Shown here piece by piece: positions 37,301-49,100 of a stretch of DNA of 64,000 bases (its first letter is position 1; each line of letters opens with the position of its first letter). The position numbers and the translations under genes are program-made. A model generated the notes under the pieces. It saw only the letters and a program-made list of their open reading frames with translations, was not told the DNA's origin and did not search any database. Origin of the DNA: Helopsaltes ochotensis (taxonomy: Eukaryota > Chordata > Aves > Passeriformes > Locustellidae); assembly GCA_013400155.1 (NCBI GenBank), contig VXBM01000239.1:1-64000 (forward strand), in the 5' to 3' direction.

Positions 37301-38017
37301 TTATATGTCTCTAGTGGTCTTGTCCATTTATAAAAATACTGAAGTAATAATAACATTAAACATCAGTTATAATAATAGGTGCTTAAGCCAGGCATGTTAT
37401 TCTAGCTTTTATATATTTAAAATAAATATGAATTTAAACATAAGAGTATAGTGTTTCTTCGACAGCACCAAAGCAGAAATAGATCAGGCCAATTTTACAC
37501 TTAACAGGGTGAAGTGAAAAATAAATAAGCTTGAACATAAGCAACTTCTTAGCTGCAAAAATCTAAGTATGTATTTGGAACAACCAAAGAATTCCAGCCC
37601 ATACAGAGTTTCAGCTACACAGGACCACAAGGACTTACTTCATTGATTCACCTTTTGAATTTTGAAATATCTATGCTGGGCAAAATTATCAGCTTATATA
37701 TTCAGGGGACAAACAGAAGTAGAGATTTCAACCTCTCTTCTCCATTGCCCACCACAAACCAGTGTCTGGCATAAGCCAAACAGGCACACTCACATTCTGC
37801 TTTCAGAGGTGGTCTCAGGTTTGAGCTGCTCATTCAGGAGGCACTTCTGTCCCCATCCAAAGTCCAGACTGGTGACAGCTGAATTCACTGCACTGATGTA
37901 CCCACGGACCTGTGTAACAGACACCAAGTGCAGTATATAAAAGTTACAGCGCTAAAACCTATTTGGATGTACTTGAACAAGCACCAATGAGATCTGCTGC
38001 ACCACTTAGACACACAG
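16361..38017. other. Intergenic stretch between TLR5 and DISP1 (left part), no gene recognised
   Basis: I see no conserved protein, tRNA or rRNA here. The longest open frame is 36023-36508 (plus, 161 codons); it has no recognisable domain, signal peptide or neighbour context and is probably chance. Other frames are mostly under 125 codons. Simple features include A runs at 28441-28454 and 31820-31838, an AT-rich hairpin near 29921-29953, a TA/TG-rich run at 34558-34600, and GC-richer patches near 16760-17000 and 27690-27860. Enhancers or lncRNAs could be present but cannot be read from the sequence alone. Confidence 0.5.
31820..31838. repeat. A19 homopolymer
   Basis: Nineteen consecutive A residues. 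No element is recognised directly upstream that would make this a retrotransposon tail. Confidence 0.9.
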
Positions 38018-39150
38018 GTTTGTGGGGTTGGATGAGATCCCGCCCAGGCTATGGAAGGAGCTGGTGGATGTGCTCTCCAAGCCACTTTCTGTCATTTACC
38101 AGCAATCCTGGCTAACTGAGGAGGTCTGAGTTTTCTGGAAGTTGTCAAATATGACTAAGCCCATTGCCAAGAAGGGCTGAAGGAGTCTGCAGGGAACTAC
38201 GGGCCTGTCAGGCTGGCCTCAGCGCCAGGGAAACCATGAAGCAGGTTGGCTGGGTTGCCATTACATGGCACACGCAGGACAACCAGGGGATCAGCCCAGC
38301 CAGCACAGGCTGATGAAAGGCAGGTCCTGCTTGGCCAACCTGACCTCCTTCTGTGATGAGGGGACCCACTTACAGATGAGAGGAAGGCAGTGGATGTACT
38401 CACCAGGACTTTAGTGAAGCCTTTGGCATCATTTCCCACCGCATTCTCTTGGAGAAAAGAGCTGCTCATGGCCTGGATGGGTGCATTTGAAGTTTTACCT
38501 GGATGCTCACCAGGTAAAACTTAGCTGGATGGCCAGGCCTAGAGTGGTGGTGACTGGAGTCACATCCAGCTGGTGGCCAGTCACTGGGGGTGTTCCTCAG
38601 GGCTCTGTATTGGAGGTCAGCCTTGTTTAGTGTTAATGATCACTTTATCAGTGATCTGGATCCTCAAATGCTACATCCAGTTCTGGACCCCTCATTACAG
38701 GGACTGGAGCGTGTCCAGAGAAGGGCCATGGAGCTGGTGGAGGGTCTGGAGCACAGATTCTATGAGGAGCACCTGGGGATGTTTATCCTGAAGAAAAGGA
38801 GGCTCAGGGAGACCTTTTCACTCTCTACACTTGCCTGAAAGGCGCTTGTAGCCAGGTGGGGGTCAGTCTCTTCTCCCAGGTAATAAGAAATAGGACAGGA
38901 GTAAATGGCCTCAAGTTGCACCACAGGAAGTTTAGACTGGATATTAGGAATTTTTTTTTTCACAGAAAAGGTTGTCAAGCACTGGAACAGGCTGCCTGGG
39001 GAAGTGGTTGAGCCACCATCCCTGGAGGTATCTAAAAGACATGTAGATGTGACACTTGGGGACGTGGTTTAGTGGTGGCTCGGCAGTGCCGGGTTAACAC
39101 TTAGACTCAACGATCATAAAGATCTTTTCAACCTAAGTGATCCTATGATT
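38018..39150 (+). mobile_element. CR1 LINE, internally deleted 3' part, plus orientation
   Basis: This is the longest CR1 copy in the window. It covers part of the reverse transcriptase (from about GGGTTGGATGAGATCC at 38025-38040, through the stretch giving CNPAN/PCNGN-like decayed frames, to the conserved region around 38520-38660). It then passes to the C-terminal and 3' untranslated part, with the typical GTCCAGAGAAGGGC near 38713, CAGGCTGCCTGGGGAAGTGG near 38987 and the tail GATCCTATGATT at 39139-39150. At about 38661 the sequence jumps from the ATCAGTGATCTGGAT region directly to CATCCAGTTCTGGACCCC. Several hundred bases normally present between these segments are missing. Stops and shifts break every frame. 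It also carries a 12-base perfect hairpin at 38491-38521 that is absent from the usual CR1 sequence. Confidence 0.94.
38491..38521. repeat. Perfect 12-base inverted repeat inside CR1
   Basis: AGTTTTACCTGG at 38491-38502 and its exact reverse complement CCAGGTAAAACT at 38510-38521 enclose the 7-base loop ATGCTCA. The right arm corresponds to the normal CR1 segment (CTGGGTAAAAACTGG type); the left arm appears to be extra. Confidence 0.9.
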
Positions 39151-39390
39151 TACTGCAGTTTCATTTAATGCTCCCTTTTCAAATACTGGTGTTTTCAAAT
39201 GCCAGAAGTTCCCATTCCCTAATTAAATATCAATCATATTATACATGCTATTGTTCGTAACTCTGTTTCACGCTTATTACTCAGAGATCAGAAAAGCCAC
39301 AGAAAATACTGTGGTTTAAACATATTTTCAAGACATTTAGTCCCTCTGTGTAGTGTACAAGAGTATTTCAATAAAATAAGGATTTTGGAT

Positions 39391-39408
39391 TCTCTCTCTC
39401 TCTCTCTC
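39391..39408. repeat. (TC)9 microsatellite
   Basis: Nine uninterrupted TC units, followed by CC. Confidence 0.9.
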
Positions 39409-42400
39409 CCCTGCTCTAAGATAATTGAAGGGTTTATGTCTAAGTTATCCAGTGCACCTACTGAGCTGTCTCAAATTCTTGCATACAGGCTTGAGTACCT
39501 TGCAGTCAAAATGTATTAGTTCAAGTCCCATAATACTTTTCAGCTGCAAATGATGAAAAAGCCAGATTAACACTTGAATGAGTTTCATTAAGACACCTTA
39601 TTTTGGTAAGGTATCTTTTCCCAGTCCTCCTATTTCACAGACTGAAACTTCTCTGGAAAGTGATACCATCTAGAGTTATCAGAAGAAAGTTTCTTGAATT
39701 CTCATTCAACAACAGCATGTTGTTCACCTGGGACATATTAAGCAAGGTGGTTTAAAAAGTCCTTACAGAATTGAAAAAGCACCAGAGTTTACCTCCTGGC
39801 AAACCACTGTAATCCAAGCACTTTTCAGTTTTATGTTGTTTTGTTTAATACTTCCTGAATTACTTCTTTTAAGTTTCTTTGTGTGAAGGTTATGCTACAC
39901 AAAAGAAAGTGAGAGTAAGTTATTATCTGTCATTTATGTTACAAGACTCATAATGCCTGTCTTTGTGAGGATTATACTCTTTCAGTGCTATGCCAAATAA
40001 AACACCTCCACGTAATGGAACTACCTACTGCTCCAAGTATTCAAACCGGTGTCAGTGTAACACAGCCCTCTCTATTTATGCCCTATTTTGTAGTGCAATA
40101 CTGCTGTGAGGTCCTAAAAAGCTGACATATTATACTCCCCAAATGTAAATAAAGCTTCTCTAATAAGAAAGGCTCAAAGAGATTATGCTATGCAACTACA
40201 GAAGCTGTACTTCAGGAGCTTGAGAGAAAAGCGACCAACAAAAGGAGAGATGATCTGCTACAAGCAGTTTTATGAATGCATGGGATACAGGGAAATTAAG
40301 TACCTTTCATGTACACTAATGACAGAACCAGCTCCATTTGGCTCTTCACAGATTCAGTACTGAGTCAGGAAACAAAGCAAGCTGTCAGGACATCTAAGGA
40401 AGGCCCAAAATCTAGGGTCAGTTGAGACAGAACCCTAACTAAGAACACAGAATAGAAGAAAAGGTGAATAATAGACTTGGACAACCTTGCTGATCTGAGA
40501 GCCATGTGTTCAAGTTCCACCAGATTGAAAAGAACATTTTTTAGGGAAAAGGTTTGATATTCAGCCACGGCATGTCAGGCCACTTGGAAAATTTTGGGAC
40601 AACACTATCATATATTATAAAAGAGATATTTAAAACATAAACATTTTAAAAATATAGATTTAAAATATATATTGAAATGGACTATTTTTGTAAGAAAAAG
40701 GAGAATATCAAATTTGGTACTGCAGGATGGCTCCAACAGATCTCTCCACTCAAAGCATTGCTAAATTTGCTTTTCTGTGCTGTCAAATCTTTCAGGAGCG
40801 AGTTCACATGCCTTCAGTTGCCAGTTTCTGTTCATTTTTACCTGGACTGAAAGAACTTCGATGGTTCTGCTTTTGCACATAAACATCTCCTCAAAAGTGG
40901 ATTTTGGGCCAAACACGTTGGAATTTTTATAAGAGCCAGTAACTCAGCAGTTGTGATACCTCTCTTTCTTAAACTAACACAGCTCAAATAACTCCAATTA
41001 ACTTACCCCTGATTTATACCACTAAAGCAAGAGGTGAATTATTGCTCCAGCACACAGTACACTGAAGGGGCTTTTATTACCAAATGGAGAACTTTGCCAG
41101 TGAGGGAAGGGGAGGAGGCTGATGCAGTTGCTGCCCCTCTGCTCCCCACAATGCTGCAGGTACCTGAACGCTGCCACCACAGCCAGGTGATCTCAGGTGA
41201 CCTGCTCTGAGGGTTGAGTGAGAGCAGACAACCAGAGGTGCCACCTTGTCACACAAGCTGTCCTCACCTGTCCTTCACTTGTCCTAAAAGTGACTTCAAA
41301 TACAAGTAAACTCAGTAATAATTTCAGTACATCATCAATCTTGCAATTTAAACTATGACATTTCCAATTACTGAAATTATTGTAAAAATATTATTGTACG
41401 CAGAAGACATAGCTTAGGTCAAATTTTTAAGGGCTTGCCATTACTGAGTGTGTGTTTTAGTCATGCTGTTTTCCAAGGATCAGGGCACTGTAATAAAGCC
41501 AGCATTACTAACCGGTCAGCAGTGAATGATCTGCTCCTTTCCTAAGCCACAGAGAAACGTTCTAGAATTGCTATTAAGATTAATCTACTGACAATTTTGG
41601 TTAAGGCTTTACAAGGGTTTAAGAAGGTTTGTTTAGGCCTCAAAGCAAAGCCATCCATCTGCCCTAAAGACTCACTGCTGGAAGGGTTTAACTTTGAACA
41701 CTGCCACCATTGTGGCCAGCCCTCTGCAAGAGAGCAAGTGTTATCCTGCTGCTTTTAACAAGACAGATGGGCATCAGTTTTAAATTAACAGTTTGGGAAC
41801 TAGACTCAACATACATTTCTAACTAACAGAATTTAAATAAAAGTAACAAGCAGCTGTTCCTCTGGAATACATCTATCCATTTGCAGGTAAAGCGACATCG
41901 ATCAAAACCTAAAATAACAGAATCCAAACCCAAGCTGGACATATTACCTTTAATACATTTCAGGTGTACCAAAATACCCCAAATTACGTGTCTGCAGGAA
42001 ACACCTGACTCCATGCAACTTTCTGAAGTGGAGATCTTCGGAAAAACTCTTGGAATTCAGGCTGCCAAGTAAAGGGAAACAGCAAAGTCAAGTGTCCTTG
42101 GTTTCAGACTGCTTAGTATTCAGACAGTACTACCTAAAAGCTGCAGCCCCACTAAGCTGTGCATGATCTATGTCACTGTGATCTCCGAGGCTCTGCAGAC
42201 CACAGAGACCTTTTTCTGATAAAGTGAGCGAATAAATAATCAAAGGACAACACAATTAAAGTGAGGGTAGCTCTGCAATGGTGACACCGGATCCAAATTC
42301 ATGAGTCTGCAGAGATCTGTTAGGAACTTGGAGAAGTCTTCCAGACTGTAACTTCTCCAGGCTGAGCTTTTTATTGCAAAGGCAAGCCTTGTTTTGCACT

Positions 42401-43898
42401 GTGGGAATATGCAACACTTAGGAGGATGGTGTCTCAGCTCAACATCATAAATCAAATGCTGCACGTATGGGCACTTCAGATGTTATTGGCAGAAGTAAAA
42501 TTTAATACACCTTGCCAGCATGTGGAAAGAATTTAAGGTCCAATTCAATGAAGTCAGTGTGATTCTGGCCTGAATCACCCATCTGCTACCTGTATTAAGT
42601 AGTATAACATTCTTTGTATAAATAAAATATATTCAATTTTTATCACATTTGACATTTCTTACAGTGCTAAAATTTTTGTCATTTGTCAACCTGTATTTTT
42701 AGAGCTCTCTTGGACGGATTGCCAGGACTCCATCTGGCAAAATGAAGGATGTTCCCAATTCAAAGCGCTTCAAAGCAATTCTCCCACATCAGTTCAGAAA
42801 GATCAAATTAAAGTGATTATGGGTGATTGTAAAAAGATGGATTTTAATTTTCTTTAAAAACACAAACAATGAAACAGTAATTTAAAACTCCTTTACTTTA
42901 TCAGCTACCTACCCACCCCCCAACCTTTGTATGAGGTAGCTGCATTTCCAGTGACTATAAATGTGATTATGACCTGAAATACACAGACCCTAAGGACAAT
43001 ACAGATAACTAAGGTATCTATTATATTAAATATTTTTTTTCCCCTGGATTAAGCAATTTTGAAGCAGTTGGTCTCAGATACAAGCCCCACTCTTGGGAAC
43101 ATTCTGGCTTGTAGTCTTTATTCCTGAAGAAAGCATACCAGCAGCTTAACAGCCACAAAGAGACCACTGTCTCCTCACATAAAGTCTCTTTCTTTCCTTG
43201 AATAATCAAAGAGATGTCACTTTTAAGACTCCCTACATGTACAAGCTACTGTCAAGTCTTTCCTAGACTTTGGAAAGGCAGAAAGCTCACCTGTCACGTC
43301 TCAAGTTACACGTGTCATCACCGGCAGAACAATTCCCAAACATCCCAGCATGGATTATCCATAGAAATAAAGCTCTGCATCTTCTAAATCCAGGACCACG
43401 TTACTTCCCGGAGGAAGCGCGAGCCAGTGGCAGGGCCCTCACCCCACCTGGGCCTACAAGAGAAGCACCTCACTGAGCCAATCTGCGTGGTGTGCACACA
43501 TCCACACCCCCTGTGCAACCCCAAAGCAAGGGAGGACCTCAGTGACAGAAAATTAGTTAATGGAAATTCCAGTACTTTAAGCTCATCAGCTTCTCTCGGG
43601 ACTTGACCATCACTGGCAAGTCTTCTTGAGATGTCTCAGTAGGATGTAATGGTTCTTGTTAAAATTTCTTGGAGTGGAACAGAGTTCCACCTATCCTTGC
43701 TTGCTCCAAGTAGCCTGTAAAAACTTAATTATTAGCATTTATTTATTTATCTCCTGGATTTTCTGGGGATAGAGTAATGCATATCCTCATCAGCCTTTAT
43801 CTGTCACTGGAACCAATTCCTATTCTCTTCCACTCTCTCCAGGAGTTGCAGCACTGGCTTGGATTTTAGAGTCTACACCTGAACTGACATAGATGAAG

Positions 43899-43918
43899 CA
43901 CACACACACACACACACA
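43899..43918. repeat. (CA)10 microsatellite
   Basis: Ten uninterrupted CA units; likely to vary in length between individuals. Confidence 0.9.
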
Positions 43919-46154
43919 GAGTGTTACATCCGTAAGGATCAAACTTATCTAAGTCAGTGATTGCTCCTTTTCCAGCTAACTGATTTGGAAAAGATAAAGC
44001 AGTTTGCAGGGAGGAAATGGCAAAGTCACAAAAGGCAGATACAGCAGTGATCCTGCTCACTAGCCAAGCACATTAGTTCATTTTTATCTTTCCTAAGAGC
44101 ACATTACATCACAACTCCTTATCTGCCCCGTTTTTCTCCCTGTATCAGCCTTTAAGAACATATAAATCATTATGGAAACATAACATTAATCTCTGTCACT
44201 TACATCACCATTACAAAACCAGCTATTATTACAAGCAGTTGAAGTTGGTTTCCTTACCCAGACTGCAGGATGGAAAACTGGCTTAGGGAAAAATCTTATT
44301 TTGAGCTCATCAGCTGACAAAGTTCTCTGTTCTGTAGATGCATTGGCTGGGGACTTCCATGAAGGCCCATGGCTCAAAGCTGTGAATGACAGCTCATGTG
44401 ACAGGCACTGTGGTAAGCACTACATGCTGCTTTGACAAGGTTTGACAAACTACCCTCAAGCTGGTGTGGTGGGCAGGAAAAAAGCTGGACAACAGCAACA
44501 GTCCAGTTTATTTCTTATTCCCTTAAATTTCTTTGATTGCTAGCACTGCAAGTGTTAGCTTATAGATAATGGCATCTGTAGTGCACAGAAAAGCCTTGAA
44601 CTGCTTCATTACAAACTAAAGAATCAGGCTCTAAATTGAGTGACAGGTTCCAAGGTAACTAAAACTGGGCTTTATTTTATAACTAAGAAAGAACGACACT
44701 CTTCTTAAACAATGTAAAACTAATTTAGGTTTTTCTGTAGATTTCAACCTCTTACAGTCCCTGGGACATATAAGCACTAACATCACCATTCCCAGCCAAA
44801 CCAAAGTGGTTTGTTGCATGATGTGAACCTTCTGCATGCCTTCAACATGAGCACTAGGACAGAATTAGCCAAGCTTTTCCTCCAGTGATTCATTACACAC
44901 CGAGTACCTGATACCACATCAGCCCATGAAATCTATCTTCTGTCTCATAAATCAACATCATCAGCATAACCAAGCGATGAAATGAAGAGATTTATCATGA
45001 AGGTACATAGAAATTATGACACGCTACACAGTTCCAGCTCTCAAATCCACTCTCCCTGAGTGATAAGACCAGCAGGTATTCCCATGATTACCCACAGCTG
45101 TCATGTGACTAAACCCTGTACTTACACAGATACAACATCTGAAAACCAATGTCTTGGTTACATGGTTTTTAGTTCAGTATTTGTAACTTCATCCTGGAAC
45201 TTCTACAGATAGGAACAATCAGAACACAATACTTTAATTTATGTTTCTGAGCCTTTCGAGCGGACTTAATCTGATACTATTGGCAGTAAATCTAGAACCT
45301 GTGCATTAACTACGCCTTTCTCCACAGTAGATTAACTCTGTGGGAAAAAGTTCAGTATTGCAAGGCACTTCATGTCCAATTTTACAACTCCTGATTTTAC
45401 ATACATCTGTCAGCTGCATAAACTATATTTTTGTTGTCATCACTGAGAAGTCAATAATGTTCACTGACTATTGTTTCCACCTGTATTCTCTGGTATGTAA
45501 TGGTGAAGTCTATACAGTAACTGCCAGAAAGGCAGTTTAAAATGTTTTACTGCACTATATACACAGAAATGCAACAACAAAGGCAGTGCAAATGCTGTAG
45601 ACCTCCAGGAGCTTTTCTTTAGATTTTGTTAGGATGAATAGTTAAAAATATTCCCCGAACAGGCTACCCTGCAGAGCTGGTCTGTCAAACAATCCTGAAA
45701 GAACACAGTTAAAATCCTGCTGCTGTTTCAAGGTGTGCAGAAGCCTGTCAAAGCAGCAGAAGAATAAAAGTAAATGATGTAGTCAGGAAACGTGGCAATC
45801 TCAGTCTGCCCCAAATGTTATCGATCTCACAAGCCCTGGCTTCAGAACAGGGAGAGTTTCTTTGTAATGCTTTATTTCTTGAGATGGTTTATATGGAGAA
45901 ATCAAACACTAATGCCCTGCAACAAAACCTCAATGAAGCATAATCCACCTTATGAGTTATAGCAAAAAAACATTCTGGACAACATCAGGTTTTACTACAT
46001 GTAATGGCTTTATGAAATGTATAAATGTTATTGTTCTATAAAATACATTTTTCATTCCAAAAGGCAAATTATAATTCATATTTATTCAGGACTTTCCCTT
46101 CTAGTGCTTTAAACTTACTTTTAAAAGAAAGACGCTGGATTGCCAAATTAAAGG

Positions 46155-46160
46155 TTTATT
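46155..46160 (-). terminator. AATAAA hexamer overlapping the DISP1 stop codon
   Basis: On the minus strand the TAA stop (46161-46159) leads directly into an AATAAA hexamer sharing its first two bases (46160-46155). Use as a polyadenylation signal is uncertain. Further hexamers lie downstream at 46086-46081 and 45876-45871. Confidence 0.3.
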
Positions 46161-49100
46161 ATAGTGTTTTTATTAACAAACTTTCATTGGAAAGTTCTGG
46201 GCGCATTAACATAGGAGGCACATTGGCTTCGATGTTTGGCATTTGACAGTCAACAGAATTGCACTTCACTGCGATTGCCTTGCCACAACAGTGTGAACTT
46301 TCATGGCAACCCTCGGAGCGAGCCTCCCTCCCTGACCTGGTCAGCAGGTGTTTTTTATCGTTTTGATCAGCCTTCATAACTCGTTCATTCTGCAAAGAAT
46401 GCTGATCTATCTTGCTCTCAGCTTTCTTTTTCTGCTTTGACAGAGAGGCTTTCTTGCTTTCCACCCCGTTGGCTTCCATCCCACCCTTTTCATCACACTT
46501 GTCTGTCTGCTGACAGAATCCCTTTTGGTTATTTGAGACGCCGTTCTCACATTCAGAACAACGCACTATTAGAGGTGCTGCATTCCGGCAGAGGAACTGT
46601 GAGGAGCTCATCACCTTTGGAACAGTTCTTACGTTTTCCTCTGGGTTTTGGTGAGCGTGTGTATCTGTCCTGTTTATTCTTTGATGTGCCTGGAACTGTT
46701 GCACGGACTGGAGGAAGAAATTTTTAGGCAGGGAGTTTTGTGTCATCGTTCTTTTGAGCCTTCCCTGAAGGCAGCTGCAATGGAGGACGTGCTGGACTGG
46801 ATGCACGTAACCCTCGGCAGCTTGCTGTAAAGCATTTATAGGAGCTACAGAGCTTTGGATCTGCACGGTCCCCGGGGAAGGAGAACACTGGTAACAGAAG
46901 GGGTCACTTAACTGCTGACAGGAGTGCGGACTCCACTTCACTGCCACCTGCTTATACGCATCAGGACAGCTACACTGCCTATTTTGAGAGAAAATTGGGC
47001 ATATGGTGTGTTGGTCAATAGATGTCTGCAGCACACCTGAATTAGCAACATTTTTGATGCCTTTACTCACTTCACTATTATAGACTGAATGCATAGGCAC
47101 ACATGAGTTTTGGGGCCTGCTGTTGAAGAGCTCTGAGCAGATATGAGTTTCTTCATATGTCACTTTCTCCACGGGGTTACAGATTCCGGTTTGTGACGCC
47201 AGAGGTTCAAGCTCATAGTGCTCATGCTCCATTTCTGGTTTTTGACTTCTGGAGTCCAGCTGATACTTGCTAACAGGATGTGATTTGTTTTGACTTCTGC
47301 CCCCTTGGGCTCCTGAAAAGGCCTGAGAGAAGGCATTACACCGCAGTTTTTTCGGTAGTGGGATCTGGCCACAAGTGCCCTGGGGCCCAAGGCATCGGCA
47401 CATGCACTGGAAGAAGAACGTTGCGAAAGCCCAACTAATGCACATTATAAGCATCATGAAAGTGCCAAGCTGAGTGTATGCCAACACTGTCGAGGGCATC
47501 ATCATTGCCCCAGCTACAAATGTAGTCAAGGCAGCCATTGCAATAGCAGAACCCATACGGCTTAAAGAGAAAATGACCTTCCCCTCTCGGTCAGGGTCAG
47601 GGGCTAAGCGATAAGCCACTCCATAATGAACAGCAAAGTCCACGGACAGGCCAACAGCCACCGAGATGGTGACAGATTCCAACACGTTCAGCTCCCACCC
47701 AAGAAGAACCAGAGAACCTACAGTGACAAAAATAGTTCCAGCTATTGAAACTATTGCATAAAGGCTTATGATTATGTTCCAGGTTGTAAGAAGCATGACA
47801 CTAAATGCAACAGCAACTGAAAGGCCCATGGCAATCAGAGTACCATCAGAAAGACTGTCCTGGAGATCGTAAAATTCAAGGTTACTCACAAACCAACCGT
47901 TGCTAAGACCTTCAGGAGCAGAACTAAGCTCACTTGAAATCCATGAGTCCACCTCTTTGTAAAACTGGTGCATTTTCTCATAAGCCAGTGTGAAGAGGTA
48001 GGTGCTTTGGAACTCCAACACCACTGCCCTGATAGTGTCATTAAGGTCAAAGCGAGGCCCTGGGGTTTTGCTATCTAAATGGTACCCTGTGCTTCTTTCT
48101 AGCTCCATTATAGCTCTCTTGATACATAATTCAAAAACTTCTTGTTTGTATGGAAAGCTCCAGTGGCTGCAGCAGGGGTAAAGAGATGGCTCATCACAGT
48201 CCTGATTTTCCATCCACTGCTTAAATGTTTCAATGAAGCAGCTTGTGAAGTCTTGTTCGTCTGTCTGATAAAAAAAGGTTTGATTTCTTAACTTTTGACA
48301 GAAACGTAAAATCCAAACCTGTGAAGCTGGGCTAGCAATATTAAAACTGGTATCTAGCTGCAGCTCTCCTTTGCTTTTAGGGTTTAGAGGGTCACCATTA
48401 TCCTCAGGTGTGACACCCCAGATTACTGTAATCGGCATATGGAGCTCTTCTCCATGGTGGACACGTTCAAACATAAAAAGTTTTTTGTATTCTGCATCGT
48501 ATCGTTCAAATGGGTGAGAAGACCTAAATACCTGAAATTCGGAGAGCTCCAATGATGGCAGTTTCATCTTTGGATTTACACACACGATATATGCTCCACC
48601 AATTGTTAAGGCAAGGAACCAGAAAAGCCAAATATACCGAAATTTGATAACAACGCATGGCAAAACTTTCTCAAAAAATATCCTGGATGCTTCTGAGACT
48701 GCAAAAATAATCTTGTGGAACATTTGGCACAATACTGTCCAGCAGTTTTTGCTGTTGTATACCCTCTGCTGAGGTTTCTTAAAGCAACTGAAAATATTGA
48801 GAAGATATCGTTCATGTAATACAACTACAGCAGGCAGCCATGTAACCATCAAAACATAATTCACCAGAATGGCAGTGCCAGCATAAACACCAAAACACCT
48901 GATTGCTGTGATATTGCTGACATAATTAGCATAGAAGGCAGCAGCGGTTGTAAAACTCGTGACAAACATGGAAAGAGCAGCGTGTTGCAATGTGATGCTC
49001 ACTGTCTCAGAGGTTCCAGCATGAGGTTTATCAAATTTTGTGTAGTTCCAAACATCACATAAGACAAAAGCATCATCTGCTCCAATCCCGACAAGGATAA

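Larger units (their letters stand above)
39151..46150. other. Intergenic stretch between TLR5 and DISP1 (right part)
   Basis: No gene is recognised. Simple repeats are annotated separately. A GC-richer patch at about 41090-41280 has no visible coding meaning. The rightmost part probably includes DISP1 3' UTR, whose end cannot be fixed; candidate AATAAA signals on the minus strand lie at 46081-46086 and 45871-45876. Confidence 0.5.

Noticed and set aside
42281..42464. Segment with AACTTCTCCAGGCTGAGC resembling a CR1 part
   Set aside because: Only this short piece matches; neighbouring sequence does not follow CR1, so the match may be chance.
46437..46830. Plus-strand frames antisense to the DISP1 tail
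   Set aside because: Shadows of the conserved DISP1 coding frame.
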